Shown: piece by piece, positions 18,694 to 27,548 of the stretch
Layout of the letters: each line of letters starts with the position of its first letter
How positions within the stretch are numbered: the stretch's first letter is position 1
DNA from: Actinomadura formosensis NBRC 14204
Lineage (GTDB): Bacteria > Actinomycetota > Actinomycetes > Streptosporangiales > Streptosporangiaceae
Reading direction: 5' to 3'
Assembly (NCBI RefSeq): GCF_001552155.1
Contig: NZ_BCQQ01000013.1
Span: 1 to 64,000, forward strand
Length of the DNA: 64,000 nt
Position numbers and translations under genes: made by a program
Notes under the pieces: model-generated
What the model was told of the DNA's origin: nothing
The model's input: only the letters and a program-made list of their open reading frames with translations
The model's database searches: none

Positions 18694-19419
18694 TCATGTC
18701 GGTGTGCCGTCGCCGGTCTGCGGCGTGATGTCGGTGATGTAGGCGGTCAGTAGCCGCCGCCCTTCCGCGAGCACATCGGCGTCGCCCGCGGGGTCGTGCT
18801 GGAAGGCCAGTTCGAGGATGTGTCCGGTGACGAAGACGACGAGTCTGGCGGCTGCCGCGGTCCGTTCGGGGTCGGCGCCTTGGCCTTGCAGGGCGCGGTC
18901 GATCGCGCCGGCCAGGAACGCGTCGCGTTCGGTGTCGAGGCGCGGCAACCGGGTGAGGTGGGCTCGCCCCAGCCACAGGGCGCGAAAGCCGGGGTGCTCG
19001 CGAAGGTAGGAGACGTGCGCCTCGAACAGCTCTTCCAGCAGGTCCGGCGTGGGGCGGCGGTCGGGTTCGCCGAGTTGCGGGGCCAGTTGCCGGTCCAGGG
19101 CGATCAGGTAGCGCTCGGCGAGGGCGTCCAGCACGGCCGTCTTGGTCGGGAAGAACTGGTAGATGCTGCCGGGGCGGACTCCGGAGAGCCGGGCCAGGTC
19201 GGTGACCGTCATCTCCGTCACCCCTGTCTGGGCGACCAGTTCGTCCGCCGCGGTGAGGACGCGTTCGACTGCTCCGCCAAGGAAGGCCGCGCCCTGTTCG
19301 GCGGAGGTGAGGCGTACGTCGGGGGCGGCCGTCCCAGAAACGGTCGGCCCGGCTCTCGCCGGCGGCGCGGCAGAGGCGCTGGGGGCGCCGGCGGCCGTGG
19401 TGACCTCCGCCGTGCTCAT
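18694..19419 (-). CDS. TetR-family regulator
   Basis: About 241 aa from the ATG at 19419. The DNA-binding domain spans about residues 47-95 (VERVLTAADELVAQTGVTEM...LARLSGVRPGSIYQFFPTKTAV). The C-terminal domain is a generic TetR all-helical ligand domain. The first 35-40 residues are Ala/Pro/Ser-rich and lie antisense to the remnant MFS gene, so the annotated N-terminus may be an accident of the rearrangement; no in-frame ATG or GTG closer to the helix-turn-helix is evident. It is divergent from the MFS remnant and probably once repressed the intact exporter. Confidence 0.82.
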   Translation of the reverse strand: MSTAEVTTAAGAPSASAAPPARAGPTVSGTAAPDVRLTSAEQGAAFLGGAVERVLTAADELVAQTGVTEMTVTDLARLSGVRPGSIYQFFPTKTAVLDALAERYLIALDRQLAPQLGEPDRRPTPDLLEELFEAHVSYLREHPGFRALWLGRAHLTRLPRLDTERDAFLAGAIDRALQGQGADPERTAAAARLVVFVTGHILELAFQHDPAGDADVLAEGRRLLTAYITDITPQTGDGTPT

Positions 19420-20113
19420 CGCCTTGGCGCTGCCGGCCGCATGGACGCCGCCAGCCCGTCCCGGCCGAGTACGAGGAGCCCGGACAACCTCATTGATCAG
19501 CGATCTCGCCGCCGGAATACGTGTCATCGTCGGCAATCCGTTCTTGGCCCGGGCAACTCTCACCTCGGTGGTCTGCTGTGCCGCTCAGGGCATGCTGACC
19601 GCCTGCATCCCGCTGCTGGGCGAGCGTGTCCTGGGCGGAGCCGGCCGCGGCGTGGTGCTGCTCTCCTGCGACGCGATCTCCGCTCTGGCGGCCAACGCCC
19701 TGCTCGCCCGATTTCCGCGCTCCGTCTCCCCCGCCACGGTCATCTGGGCCAGTGCCCTCATCCAGGCCGCCGCGCCGGCCCTGGCCACCTCGGCGCGACC
19801 AGCCGTGCTCATCGTGGCCGTGGTCATCGCCGGGATCGGCGAAGGCCCCCGACTGGCCGCCCTGTTCGCGATCCGCCACCGGGAGGCCCCGGAAAACCTG
19901 CGCGGCCAGATCTTCACCACCGGCGCCAGCCTGAAAATCACAGGATTCGCCGTGGGAGCGGCAGCCGCCGGCCCCGTCGTCACCCGATCCCTGCCGGGGG
20001 CTCTCGCACTCGCAGCGAGCGTAGCGGTCCTGGCAGCACTGGCGTCCTTCGCAATCCCCCCGGCGGCAAACCACTCGCGGAGTGAGAAGCCGGCGGACCA
20101 CGTTCCACGCTAA
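19334..20113 (+). pseudogene. MFS transporter, C-terminal half only
   Basis: From about 19334 the frame reads VGPALAGGAAEALGAPAAVV, then GIRVIVGNPFLARATLTSV, LLGERVLGG and RGQIFTTGASLKITGFAVG, which are membrane segments 5/6 to 12 of a drug-exporter-type major facilitator. About 190 N-terminal residues (segments 1-5) and any start codon with a ribosome binding site are missing. The break falls where the divergent TetR gene begins. It cannot encode a normal 12-segment transporter; a six-segment half protein is possible but unlikely. Confidence 0.75.
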
Positions 20114-20227
20114 GAACGCTCGTGTTCTGAAAATGGGTTGCTCTTCAGGTGGGCGTCCGAGAGGCTGCCCGCCGGAGTGTCCCGGCCGGGCGGCAGGGAG
20201 GTTCGGGCGCGGAACGGGGGTCAGGGC

Positions 20228-21178
20228 GTGTGGTATCCGAAGATCCCGCAGCGGTTCGGCGCCGGGCCGTTGCCCGGCGGGAACTGGGTGGCCGAGGAGA
20301 AGGTGCACGGCGCCCATCTCGCGTTGGTCAGCGACGGCCGGACGGCGCGGGCCGCCGGGCGGCGCGGGCCGCTGGACGAGGATCGGCTTGAGACCTTCTT
20401 CGGGGTGGCGCGGCTGTGGCCGGTACTGGCGACGGCGGCGGCGGCAGCGGCGCGGGCGGCCGGGCAGGACGTGGTCTTGTACGGGGAACTGGCCGGCGGA
20501 GGCTACCCGCACCCGCGGGTACCGCCGGTCGAGGGCGTCGGCCCGGTGCAGACCGGCGTGTGGTACAGCCCTGACCTGGTATGGCTGGCGTTCGACGGCG
20601 CGGTCAGCACATCGTCGGGACCGCGCTGGATGAGCCGCGCAGAACTGGCCGAACTGGTGAGCGGTGTGGGCTTGGAGTGCGTGCCGCTGGTGGGGCAGGG
20701 CCGGCGGCAGAAGCTGGGAGAGTTGCCGGTCGACTTCCCGACGCTGGTGCCCGATGCGCTGGGCCTTCCCGAACTGCCCGATAACCGCGCCGAGGGCTAC
20801 GTCCTCAAGCCCGCCGGATCCTGGGATACGAGCGAACTGGGACCGCGGCCGGTACTGAAGGTCAAGCATCCCGACTTTGCCGAGGACGCCCGCTACAACG
20901 GCGCCCGGCCGTTCGTGCCGCCGCCCGGCGGAGCGGCGGGAGTGCCGGCCTGGCTGCTGGCGGCCGCGGTGGAGCGGCTCACCCCGCCGCGAGTGGACGC
21001 GGCCCGCAGCAAGCTCGGCCCGGCCGCCGACACCGCCGCGTTGGCCGCCGAGGTGGTGGCCGACCTGCTCGCCGACCTCGATGACGACCTGGGCGGCCTG
21101 CCCGAGCCCGACTGCCGGCGCCTGGCCGCCGCGCTCACGCCGGCAGCCCGCACACTGTCCACATTTCAAAACCGCTGA
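20228..21178 (+). CDS. Rnl2-type RNA ligase
   Basis: About 316 aa from a GTG at 20228 (an upstream ATG at 20138 is possible but adds 30 residues without family similarity). The pattern matches T4 RNA ligase 2: GGNWVAEEKVHGAHLAL with the nucleotide-accepting Lys25 of motif I, a GELAGGGYP segment (motif III region), AEGYVLKPA (motif IV) and LKVKHPDFAE (motif V). The C-terminal helical region (VERLTPPRVDAARSKLG) also aligns with Rnl2. The enzyme should seal 3'-OH/5'-phosphate RNA ends with ATP. It sits alone behind the broken MFS gene, which gives no hint of its target; repair of cleaved tRNA or defence are options. Confidence 0.88.
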   Translation: MWYPKIPQRFGAGPLPGGNWVAEEKVHGAHLALVSDGRTARAAGRRGPLDEDRLETFFGVARLWPVLATAAAAAARAAGQDVVLYGELAGGGYPHPRVPPVEGVGPVQTGVWYSPDLVWLAFDGAVSTSSGPRWMSRAELAELVSGVGLECVPLVGQGRRQKLGELPVDFPTLVPDALGLPELPDNRAEGYVLKPAGSWDTSELGPRPVLKVKHPDFAEDARYNGARPFVPPPGGAAGVPAWLLAAAVERLTPPRVDAARSKLGPAADTAALAAEVVADLLADLDDDLGGLPEPDCRRLAAALTPAARTLSTFQNR

Positions 21179-21252
21179 ACCAGCCGCACCTGGCCGGCGC
21201 CCCAACCCACCGCGACGGAAACAGGTTCTGGGCCACTTGAGCTAGGCAGTGT

Positions 21253-21311
21253 TTAGAAAGTGGTGCTGGCCAGGGCTTGTAGCCAGATGTTGATGGCGGC
21301 GACCTGGATGG
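21253..21311 (-). pseudogene. IS5-like transposase, extreme C-terminus
   Basis: On the minus strand this reads TIQVAAINIWLQALASTTF followed by TAA, matching the usual AAINIWLR-type ending of IS5-family transposases. The AGTGTTTAGAAAG just beyond resembles an IS end. Nothing of the remaining transposase is present. Confidence 0.4.
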
Positions 21312-21363
21312 TACCTAGATCCACCTGGCGCCCGCTCGCCCCGGCCGGCGTGGGTCGGCCCTT

Positions 21364-21397
21364 GCAAAATAACTGAGTGACTGTACAGTTATTTTGC
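21364..21397. promoter_or_regulatory. 34-bp palindromic operator upstream of Rieske oxygenase
   Basis: Perfect 12-bp inverted arms GCAAAATAACTG (21364-21375) and CAGTTATTTTGC (21386-21397) around a 10-bp centre; an inner perfect palindrome ACTGTACAGT spans 21381-21390. It lies 28 bases before the oxygenase start, inside an AT-rich island where the promoter should be. The TetR regulator at 22679 is the natural candidate to bind it. Confidence 0.75.
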
Positions 21398-21424
21398 GTT
21401 CATCCGTGGCCGCTATGAGAGGGG

Positions 21425-22642
21425 ATGCCGATGAGCGATCGGCGCAGCAGCGACAAGGCCGGCCTCGACGCGCTGCTGAGGGACGTCCGCGACACCGCGG
21501 ACCTCCCCCTGGAGGAGAGCCGGACGCTGCCGGGCGCGGCGTACACCTCGCCCGGCCTCTACGACCTGGAGATGGAGCGGATCCTCCGGCGAGAGTGGAT
21601 CTGCGTGGCACGCGTGGACCAGGTCCCCGAGCCGGGCGACTACCTGGCCGTGGACGTGCTCGGCGAGGCGCTGGTCATCACCCGCGACGAGGCCGGTGAA
21701 CTGCACGCGCTGTCACGGGTCTGCAGGCACCGGTTCATGGACGTGCTGCCGCACGAGCAAGCGCCCCGGCAGGGGAATCTGCCCAGATTGACCTGCCCGT
21801 ACCACACCTGGACGTACCGGCTGGACGGCCGGTACGCCGGGCAGTTGTCCGGTGCGCCGTTGATGCACAAGGTGGACTTCGACCGCTCGGCGTGCCGCCT
21901 TCCCGCGTTCGCGCTGGAGGTCTGGAACGGCTTCATCATGATCAACTTCGATCCCGGCGCGGCGGCACTCGCCCCCCGCCTGGCCGGTCTCACCGAGCGG
22001 CTGCGCGCGTACGGGCTTTCCGAATGGCTCACGGCGGAAGCCCTGACCTGGACCGGTGTGGAGGCGAACTGGAAGGTCGCCGTCGAGAACGGTTCGGAGA
22101 GCTACCACCACATCGGAACGCACTCCGCCAGCCTGCAGCCCATGCTGCCGGGACAGGCGACACAGGTGGACGACTGTGACGGAGCCTGGTTCTCGATGTT
22201 CAACCCCGTGGGCAAGCAAGCCTCCGCGGGCGAGGAGGACGGGCACGACGTGGCCCCCACCCTGTTCCCGCCCGTGCCGGATCTGAGCGCCGCGCAGCGA
22301 TCGGGCCTGCTCATCGTCGGCGTCTTCCCGCTGTTCGTGCTGACCGTCATGCCCGACCACGCCGCGTGGTTCAGATGGCTGCCGACGGGCCCGACGACCC
22401 ACGACACCCAGATCGCGATCCTCGTCCCGCCGGAGGCGCGGCGGATTCCCGCCTACGAGGAGATCCTGGAGGTCTACCGCGGCGTCTATCATCAGGTGCA
22501 GACGGAGGACCTCGTGATGATCCGCGGGGTCCAGCGCGGTCTCGGCTCGGCCACCTCGGACACCGGGCGGTTCTCGCACCTGGAGCGTCCGATCTGGCAG
22601 TTCCACCGGTATCTGGCCCAGGGGCTGGTACCGGCGGAGTGA
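21425..22642 (+). CDS. Rieske [2Fe-2S] ring-hydroxylating oxygenase, alpha subunit type
   Basis: 405 aa. The Rieske cluster ligands are C100-x-H102 (CRHRFMD) and C124-x2-H127 (CPYHTW). The C-terminal catalytic domain has NWKVAVENGSESYHHIGTHSA, the mononuclear-iron motif with two His. No beta subunit, ferredoxin or reductase is adjacent, so it resembles single-component-type oxygenases that borrow electron carriers (stachydrine, choline or carnitine type as well as aromatic). Start may be the first ATG or MSDRR two codons later. It is followed 36 bases on by a TetR gene. Substrate unknown. Confidence 0.9.
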   Translation: MPMSDRRSSDKAGLDALLRDVRDTADLPLEESRTLPGAAYTSPGLYDLEMERILRREWICVARVDQVPEPGDYLAVDVLGEALVITRDEAGELHALSRVCRHRFMDVLPHEQAPRQGNLPRLTCPYHTWTYRLDGRYAGQLSGAPLMHKVDFDRSACRLPAFALEVWNGFIMINFDPGAAALAPRLAGLTERLRAYGLSEWLTAEALTWTGVEANWKVAVENGSESYHHIGTHSASLQPMLPGQATQVDDCDGAWFSMFNPVGKQASAGEEDGHDVAPTLFPPVPDLSAAQRSGLLIVGVFPLFVLTVMPDHAAWFRWLPTGPTTHDTQIAILVPPEARRIPAYEEILEVYRGVYHQVQTEDLVMIRGVQRGLGSATSDTGRFSHLERPIWQFHRYLAQGLVPAE

Positions 22643-22678
22643 CCGGCCAGGCGGATCAGTGTCATCGGGAGTCCTCAC

Positions 22679-23275
22679 ATGCCTCGCGTCGCCGACCACG
22701 ATGAACGCCGCCGCCAGATGGCCGACGCGGTGCGGCGCATCGTCGCGGTGGAGGGCATGGAAGGGGTGACGTTCGCCCGCGCGGCCGAGAAGGCCGGCGT
22801 GTCGGTGGGGCTCGTCGGATACTACTTCTCCGGCAAGGACGAGCTGCTGCTGTTCACCTTCCAGCAGGTCTGCGAACGGACGCGCGAACGTGTCACGCGA
22901 ACGCTGAACCGTGACGGCACCGTCCGCCACCTGCTGCGGCGGTGCCTCCTGGAATTTTTGCCCCTCGACACCGAACGCACCACGGAACTGCGCGTCTACC
23001 TCGCGTTCTGCGGGCGCGCCGTGGACAATCCCCGGCTGCGGGCCATCCAGGTCGCCGTGCACGACGAAGTGCGCGCCCACCTGGCCGAGGCGATCGAGGC
23101 CGCCCGGCAGAGCGGCGAGATCGGCGAAGACGCCGACCCGGCGGCGGAGGCGGCCGCGCTCTGGGCCTTCGTCGACGGGCTGGCCATGCATGCCTACGCC
23201 GGTCCCGGGAGCCTCCCGCCGGACGCCGCCGTCGCCGCACTCCACGGGTATCTGGCGCGTCTTTTCCCGGCCTGA
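22679..23275 (+). CDS. TetR-family regulator (BetI-like)
   Basis: 198 aa. N-terminal DNA-binding helices: RRQMADAVRRIVAVEGMEGVTFARAAEKAGVSVGLVGYYF. The C-terminal domain (LDTERTTELRVYLAFCGRA...) is of the BetI_C/TetR_C_6 type frequent beside amine and betaine oxygenases. It lies directly downstream of the Rieske oxygenase and probably binds the palindrome at 21364-21397. A hairpin follows its stop. Confidence 0.9.
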   Translation: MPRVADHDERRRQMADAVRRIVAVEGMEGVTFARAAEKAGVSVGLVGYYFSGKDELLLFTFQQVCERTRERVTRTLNRDGTVRHLLRRCLLEFLPLDTERTTELRVYLAFCGRAVDNPRLRAIQVAVHDEVRAHLAEAIEAARQSGEIGEDADPAAEAAALWAFVDGLAMHAYAGPGSLPPDAAVAALHGYLARLFPA

Positions 23276-23289
23276 TCTCAGGCACCGCC

Positions 23290-23325
23290 GGATGCGTCGA
23301 GGCTGGGTCCGTCCTCGACGCGTCC
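23290..23325. terminator. hairpin terminator between convergent genes
   Basis: Arms 23290-23302 (GGATGCGTCGAGG) and 23313-23325 (CCTCGACGCGTCC) pair over 13 positions with one T-G wobble around a 10-base loop. It sits between the convergent TetR gene and the agmatine-deiminase-family gene and can serve both strands. Confidence 0.6.
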
Positions 23326-23422
23326 AGGACGGCGCCATGCCCCTGGGACCTGCGCAGCCGAGGTGCCGGGCCGCCTCCGGCGCCGGGCGCGAGGTGACAC
23401 GGGTCGCGGCCGGGCAGAGGCT

Positions 23423-24553
23423 TCAGGCTCGTTCGGGCATCTGCTGGGTCGAGCAGTGGATCCCGCCTCCGCCTTCACCGAGGGTGTCAACGGCCACTTG
23501 GACGACCCTGCGGTCCGGGTACAGGTCACGCACGATGGAGAGGGCGTCGGCGTCGGCCTTCCGATCTCCGAAGCGCGGCATGACGACTGCACCGTTGATC
23601 ACGTAGTAGTTGACGTAGCCGGCCAGGAACTCCTCACCGCGGCGGCCGATGGCGGCCGGCTCCGGCAGCTCCACGATCTCCAGGCGCTTCCCCCGCGCGT
23701 CGACGGCCTTGCTCAGGACGTCGTGGGCCTGGTCGTAGACACCGGCCCATGGGGCGTCCTCGGCCGGAGTGCTCATGACCACGACGCCGGGTTCGGTGAA
23801 CCGCGCCAGAGCGTCGATGTGGCAGTCGGTGATGTCGTGGCCCTTGATGCCGTTCACCCACAGCACCGTTGTGGCTCCGCAGAGATCCTTCAGCGCGTCC
23901 TCGATGTCCTCACGTGACTTGCCCGGGTTGCGGTTGGCGTTGACCAGCGAGCTTTCGGTCGCCATCAGGGTGCCCTGGCCGTCGGCTTCGATGGCGCCGC
24001 CCTCGCCGACGATCGGCGCCTGGATCCGCTCGACGCGCTCGTCGGCGAGGATCTCGCGGGCGACCCGGCCGTCCCGGTCGTGGATCTGCTTGCCACCCCA
24101 GCCGTTGAAATTGAGATCGATCCCGGCGATACGGCCGGGGCCGCCCAGGACGAAACTCGGGCCGGTGTCCCGGATCCACAGGTCGTTCACCGGGATCGGC
24201 GCGACTTCCACCCCCGAACCGCACGCCCGCCGGGCCGCCTTCACGTCCCGCCGATCGGCCAGAAGCACCACCGGCTCGAACTCGGCTATCACCCGGGCGA
24301 TCCGCGCGATGTCCTCCCGGACCCCGGCGATATACGGCCCCCAGATCCGCCGGGTGGGCCACGACATGTAGGTCAGCCGGTGCGGATACGACTCAGCGGG
24401 CATACGCCACCCGCCCGGGGCGGCCGCCGCCGGGGCGGCCCCCTTTCCGCTCGGGCGGCCGTCCTGTCCCAAGGCGCAAGCACCGAGCGTCGCGCCGGCG
24501 GCGGTGAGCACCGCCGCCCGCAACGCCTGACGGCGTGACATGTTCACAAGCAC
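23423..24553 (-). CDS. agmatine deiminase/peptidyl-arginine deiminase-family protein, Tat-exported
   Basis: 376 aa. The N-terminus has a twin-Arg-type signal (SRRQALRAAVLTAAGATLGAC) that ends in a lipobox-like LGAC at about residue 26, so the protein should be exported folded and perhaps lipid-anchored. Catalytic signatures of the PAD_porph fold follow: WIRDTGPSF, NGWGGKQI, VGEGGAIEADGQGT, DCHIDALARF and the C-terminal GGGGIHCSTQQMP containing the nucleophilic Cys. It would hydrolyse agmatine or a related guanidine to N-carbamoylputrescine outside the membrane; export of this family is less common than cytosolic location. Confidence 0.87.
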   Translation of the reverse strand: MLVNMSRRQALRAAVLTAAGATLGACALGQDGRPSGKGAAPAAAAPGGWRMPAESYPHRLTYMSWPTRRIWGPYIAGVREDIARIARVIAEFEPVVLLADRRDVKAARRACGSGVEVAPIPVNDLWIRDTGPSFVLGGPGRIAGIDLNFNGWGGKQIHDRDGRVAREILADERVERIQAPIVGEGGAIEADGQGTLMATESSLVNANRNPGKSREDIEDALKDLCGATTVLWVNGIKGHDITDCHIDALARFTEPGVVVMSTPAEDAPWAGVYDQAHDVLSKAVDARGKRLEIVELPEPAAIGRRGEEFLAGYVNYYVINGAVVMPRFGDRKADADALSIVRDLYPDRRVVQVAVDTLGEGGGGIHCSTQQMPERA

Positions 24554-24673
24554 TCCTGGCTGAGAAGCCGGTCAATACGACGATCAGGACGGAGTCCGGA
24601 AGCACGGAGCCCCCGCACCCGAGCCGGCGCGGCGCCCGCCTGAACCCTCGGCGATCCGCCCGCGCGGTGGCCG

Positions 24674-26194
24674 CTATCCGGTGGGGCCCGCGGACCAGTC
24701 GACCAGGGGCGGCCGGACCGTGGAGCACAGCGGCCCGCCGCCGGAGTCGGTGAGCCCGAGCCGGGCGATGAGGCGCCCGTAGCGCCGGGCGGCTTCGAGG
24801 GTGGTGGAGTCGATGGCGTCCAGCATCAGCTTCGCCCGGCGGAACATGGCGAAGGCACCGGTGTCGTCCACCACGCCCCAGCAGAGGTAGATGAACCGGC
24901 CCCCTGGCGTGCCCTGGATGTAGGGGCCCCTGATGTCGATGCCCGCCCGGGCAGGGACCGCCGTGGCCTCCAGGGTCCAGACGGCCGTGGCCGCGTCGCC
25001 GGGGTGCGGATCCAGCGGTTCGTCGCGGCGCCTGCCCCGCTGGACGCCGACATGGACGTTGCGGTGCTCCGGCATGTCCGGGAACGACCCGCAGTCGCGG
25101 CCGGGAAGGTCCCGTGCCTCGATGCGGATCTGGATGCCGGCCGATTCCCCGCGCGGCGGGCGACGGCTGCCGCGTCCGGTCACCGGCCGCAGGACGGCGG
25201 CGGCTTCGGCGTGCGCCCGGCTGCGGACGGGCCCGTTCGGTGGCTCGCATGCCTCCAGGGCGGTGCGCCGGTGCACGGGGTCGCGCAGGTCGGGGTCGGC
25301 GCCGTGACCGAGAAGCCGCCGGACGGCGTCGGCCCTGCCGTTGCCCGCCGCGGTGTGCAGGGGCAGCCGTCCCCATTCGGCGTCCGGTTCGTTGAGCGGG
25401 GTTCCGGCGGCGACGAGCCGGTCGATGACGTCCAGCCGCTGGTGGTCGGCGGCGAACGCCAGCGCGCGCAGCCGGCTCTGCGGGGTGCACCGGGCGAGCG
25501 GCCAGCCGCCGATGTCTCCGGCGGCGGCGGCGGTTTCCAGGCTGTCGACACGAGCCCCCGCGGCTACCAGGACGTCCAGTACCCCGGTCATCCCGAACAC
25601 CGCCGCGTGAACGAGCGCCGTGGCGCCGGGGACGCCTCCCGAGTCGGGGGCGGAAACGGCCTCAAGGTCGGCGCCGGCCGCGATCAGCACGGCGGCGACT
25701 TCGGCGTCGCCGTAGCTGGCGGCGGTGATCAGCGGCGTTTCCCGGTCGCCGGGACGCCCGTCGACCGGGGCGCCCGCCTCGATCAGGGCCCTCGCGACCG
25801 CGCCGGTGCCGGGCAGGTGGTGGGGCAGGCCGAGCCGGTCGCGGTTGAACCGCATCATCGTGACGTAGCCGAGCGGCTCTTCGTGAGCCTGGTCGGACCA
25901 GCGTTCGAGGTTCCTGGTGGCCATTTCCGGGTGTTCGGCCAGCAGCTTCGCCAGGCGGGACAGATCCCGGTTGTTGAGAATGTCCCGGCGTTCGACCTCC
26001 AGCTTCAGCTTCGTCCAGCCGGCGAACCCGTATTCGCGGGCGAGCGCGAGCTGGGCGGAGGAAAGGGCGGTCCGGTCCGAGACCGAGCGGATCCGCGCCC
26101 TCGCTTCGGGGTCGCCCTGCCGGGCGGCGCGCAGCAGATCCTTGGCCTGGTGGCGGAGCTGGTCCAGATCGGGACGGGCGGGCAGGTCGCGCAT
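24674..26194 (-). CDS. ankyrin-repeat protein fused to a DUF5990 domain
   Basis: 506 aa from the ATG at 26194, chosen for the GAGGGAGA upstream. Residues about 1-60 (LDQLRHQAKDLLRAARQGDPEARARI...QLALAREYGFAGWTKLK) are the helical cap common on actinobacterial ankyrin proteins. Residues about 90-330 hold four or five ankyrin-like repeats (ETPLITAASYGDAEVAAVLIAAGADLEA; LPLHTAAGNGRADAVRRLLGHGAD). Residues about 355-500 (IQIRIEARDLPGRDCG, NVHVGVQR, DIRGPYIQGTPGGRFIYLCWG) match DUF5990, usually a stand-alone protein of about 150 aa. The join is in frame with no stop. Function unknown; the repeats suggest protein binding. Confidence 0.82.
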   Translation of the reverse strand: MRDLPARPDLDQLRHQAKDLLRAARQGDPEARARIRSVSDRTALSSAQLALAREYGFAGWTKLKLEVERRDILNNRDLSRLAKLLAEHPEMATRNLERWSDQAHEEPLGYVTMMRFNRDRLGLPHHLPGTGAVARALIEAGAPVDGRPGDRETPLITAASYGDAEVAAVLIAAGADLEAVSAPDSGGVPGATALVHAAVFGMTGVLDVLVAAGARVDSLETAAAAGDIGGWPLARCTPQSRLRALAFAADHQRLDVIDRLVAAGTPLNEPDAEWGRLPLHTAAGNGRADAVRRLLGHGADPDLRDPVHRRTALEACEPPNGPVRSRAHAEAAAVLRPVTGRGSRRPPRGESAGIQIRIEARDLPGRDCGSFPDMPEHRNVHVGVQRGRRRDEPLDPHPGDAATAVWTLEATAVPARAGIDIRGPYIQGTPGGRFIYLCWGVVDDTGAFAMFRRAKLMLDAIDSTTLEAARRYGRLIARLGLTDSGGGPLCSTVRPPLVDWSAGPTG

Positions 26195-26331
26195 GACGTC
26201 TCCCTCGTCACCCCGTGGTCCGCGGTCGGGGCCGGAAGAGATCGTCGTCATCGCGGCCTTGCGTGGAGAATCGGAGGTGGACTCTGTCCTGCCCGCGGAC
26301 CCGGTGGCACCCTCCTGCGCCTGGCCCCAGG

Positions 26332-26700
26332 CTATATGAAGCGGCGCTCGTTGACCGCGTCCTCCGCAAAGGCGTCGACGCATGCCTCCATGGTCTTATC
26401 GAGCAGGTGGCGCAGATGACTGCGGTGCAGCTCAAGCGTTTGCGCGCGCAGTCGCGCCGCCGAGCCGTCGTGATCAGGCATCTTGTCCACTCCTTCTTCT
26501 TTTCCTCTGTGGTGAACTTTCTCCGGCTGGATCTTTATGATCACCCGTACGTCGCCGGGCTGGCGGAAGGGGAACGAGTCGACGCCGAGGTAGCGCTTGG
26601 CGAGCGCGTCGATGCCCTCCTCGGCGCCGTCGCGGGTCATCTCGACGACCTTGCCCTGGATGAGCAGGCTCTCGTAGGGATTACTGAGCTTGAAAGCGTG
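26332..26700 (-). pseudogene. PPOX/F420-type flavin oxidoreductase, C-terminal fragment
   Basis: The minus-strand frame reads NPYESLLIQGKVVEMTRDGAEEGIDALAKRYLGV then FPFRQPGDVRVIIKI, the C-terminal half of small pyridoxamine-phosphate-oxidase-like, F420-dependent proteins. The N-terminal half is cut off by the IS630 element whose TA target lies at 26682-26683, only 14-20 bases inside the recognisable coding. The expected stop after KVHHRG is also missing; the frame runs another 56 codons, through a possible ATG at 26481-26483 preceded by AAGGAG. No recognisable N-terminal half continues on the far side of the element. Confidence 0.7.
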
Positions 26701-27548
26701 ATGTCGTGGGGCTGACAAGCCACTGCCCCTGCAGTACCCAAGGTCATGAGGTATCCGCAAGGTGGTGGGCTGACCGCGGAGCGACGGGCGTTTGGTGAAC
26801 AGCTGCGACTGCGGGCGGCCGAGGACTTCGCCCGCGAGGTGAGCGATCAGAAGATCGCCAAGCAGTTGCGCGTCAGTGTGCGGTCGGTGCAACGCCGGCG
26901 TCGGGCGTGGGACTAGGGAGGCGCCGAAGCGCTGCGCTCGAAGGGGCCGGCCCCACTGCCGATGCTGACCGGCGAGCAGTTCGCGGTGCTGGAGGCCGAG
27001 CCGGCCCGGGCCGGCCGAACACGGCTGGCCGGATCAAAGACGTTGTCACGGATCAAGACGGTGATCGGGCGGCGGTTCCACCTGGCATACACCGTTCAAG
27101 GTGTTGCCGCACTGCTCAGGCGGCATGGGTGGAGCCGGCAGGTCCCTGCACGCCGTGCGGTGGAGCGGGACGATCAGGCGGTGACCGGCCGGCTGATGGA
27201 GACCTGGCCACAGGTGGAAGAACCGTGGCGGCGCCCGGTGCCCGGCTCGTCTTCGAAGACGAGGCCGGGTTCTCGATGACGCCGCCCACGGCACGTACCT
27301 GGGCGCCGCGTGGTCATACTCCGGTGGCGCGGGTTCGGGGGCGCTCGGCCCGCCGGGTCTCCATTGCTGCGTTGGCCTGCCGGCCAACACGATCTTTATC
27401 GATCCCGAGCACTTGATCACCACGGTGCGGCGAGGTCTGCGCCGTATCCAGTACCGCAGCCATCTGATCGACGGCTGCCTCACCGAGACCGGCCTGACTC
27501 TGTCTCGGGCTGCACCATCGTGACGACATCACGCCTTCAAACTCAGTA
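26682..27548 (+). mobile_element. IS630-family insertion element, degenerate
   Basis: Near-perfect terminal inverted repeats: 26681-26707 (begins TTACTGAGCTTGAAAGCG) and the complement of 27523-27549 (begins TTACTGAGTTTGAAGGCG) agree at 25 of 27 positions. TA dinucleotides at 26682-26683 and 27547-27548 flank the repeats, as expected for TA target duplication by IS630/mariner-type elements. About 865 bp, short for IS630 (1.0-1.2 kb), because the transposase gene has lost its central part. Confidence 0.85.
26746..27523 (+). pseudogene. IS630-family transposase, disabled
   Basis: ATG at 26746 opens a helix-turn-helix region (AERRAFGEQLRLRAAEDFAREV, KIAKQLRVSVRSVQRRRRAW). A TAG at 26914-26916 stops it; the same frame resumes with GGAEALRSKGPAPLPMLTGEQF and IKTVIGRRFHLAYTVQGVAALLRRHGWS. 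Near 27215-27240 the frame shifts to ARLVFEDEAGFSMTPPTARTW...RGHTP (first DDE Asp-Glu region), then jumps to the C-terminal RRIQYRSHLIDGCLTETGLTLS. The segment with the second catalytic Asp and the Glu is deleted. Inactive. Confidence 0.85.
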
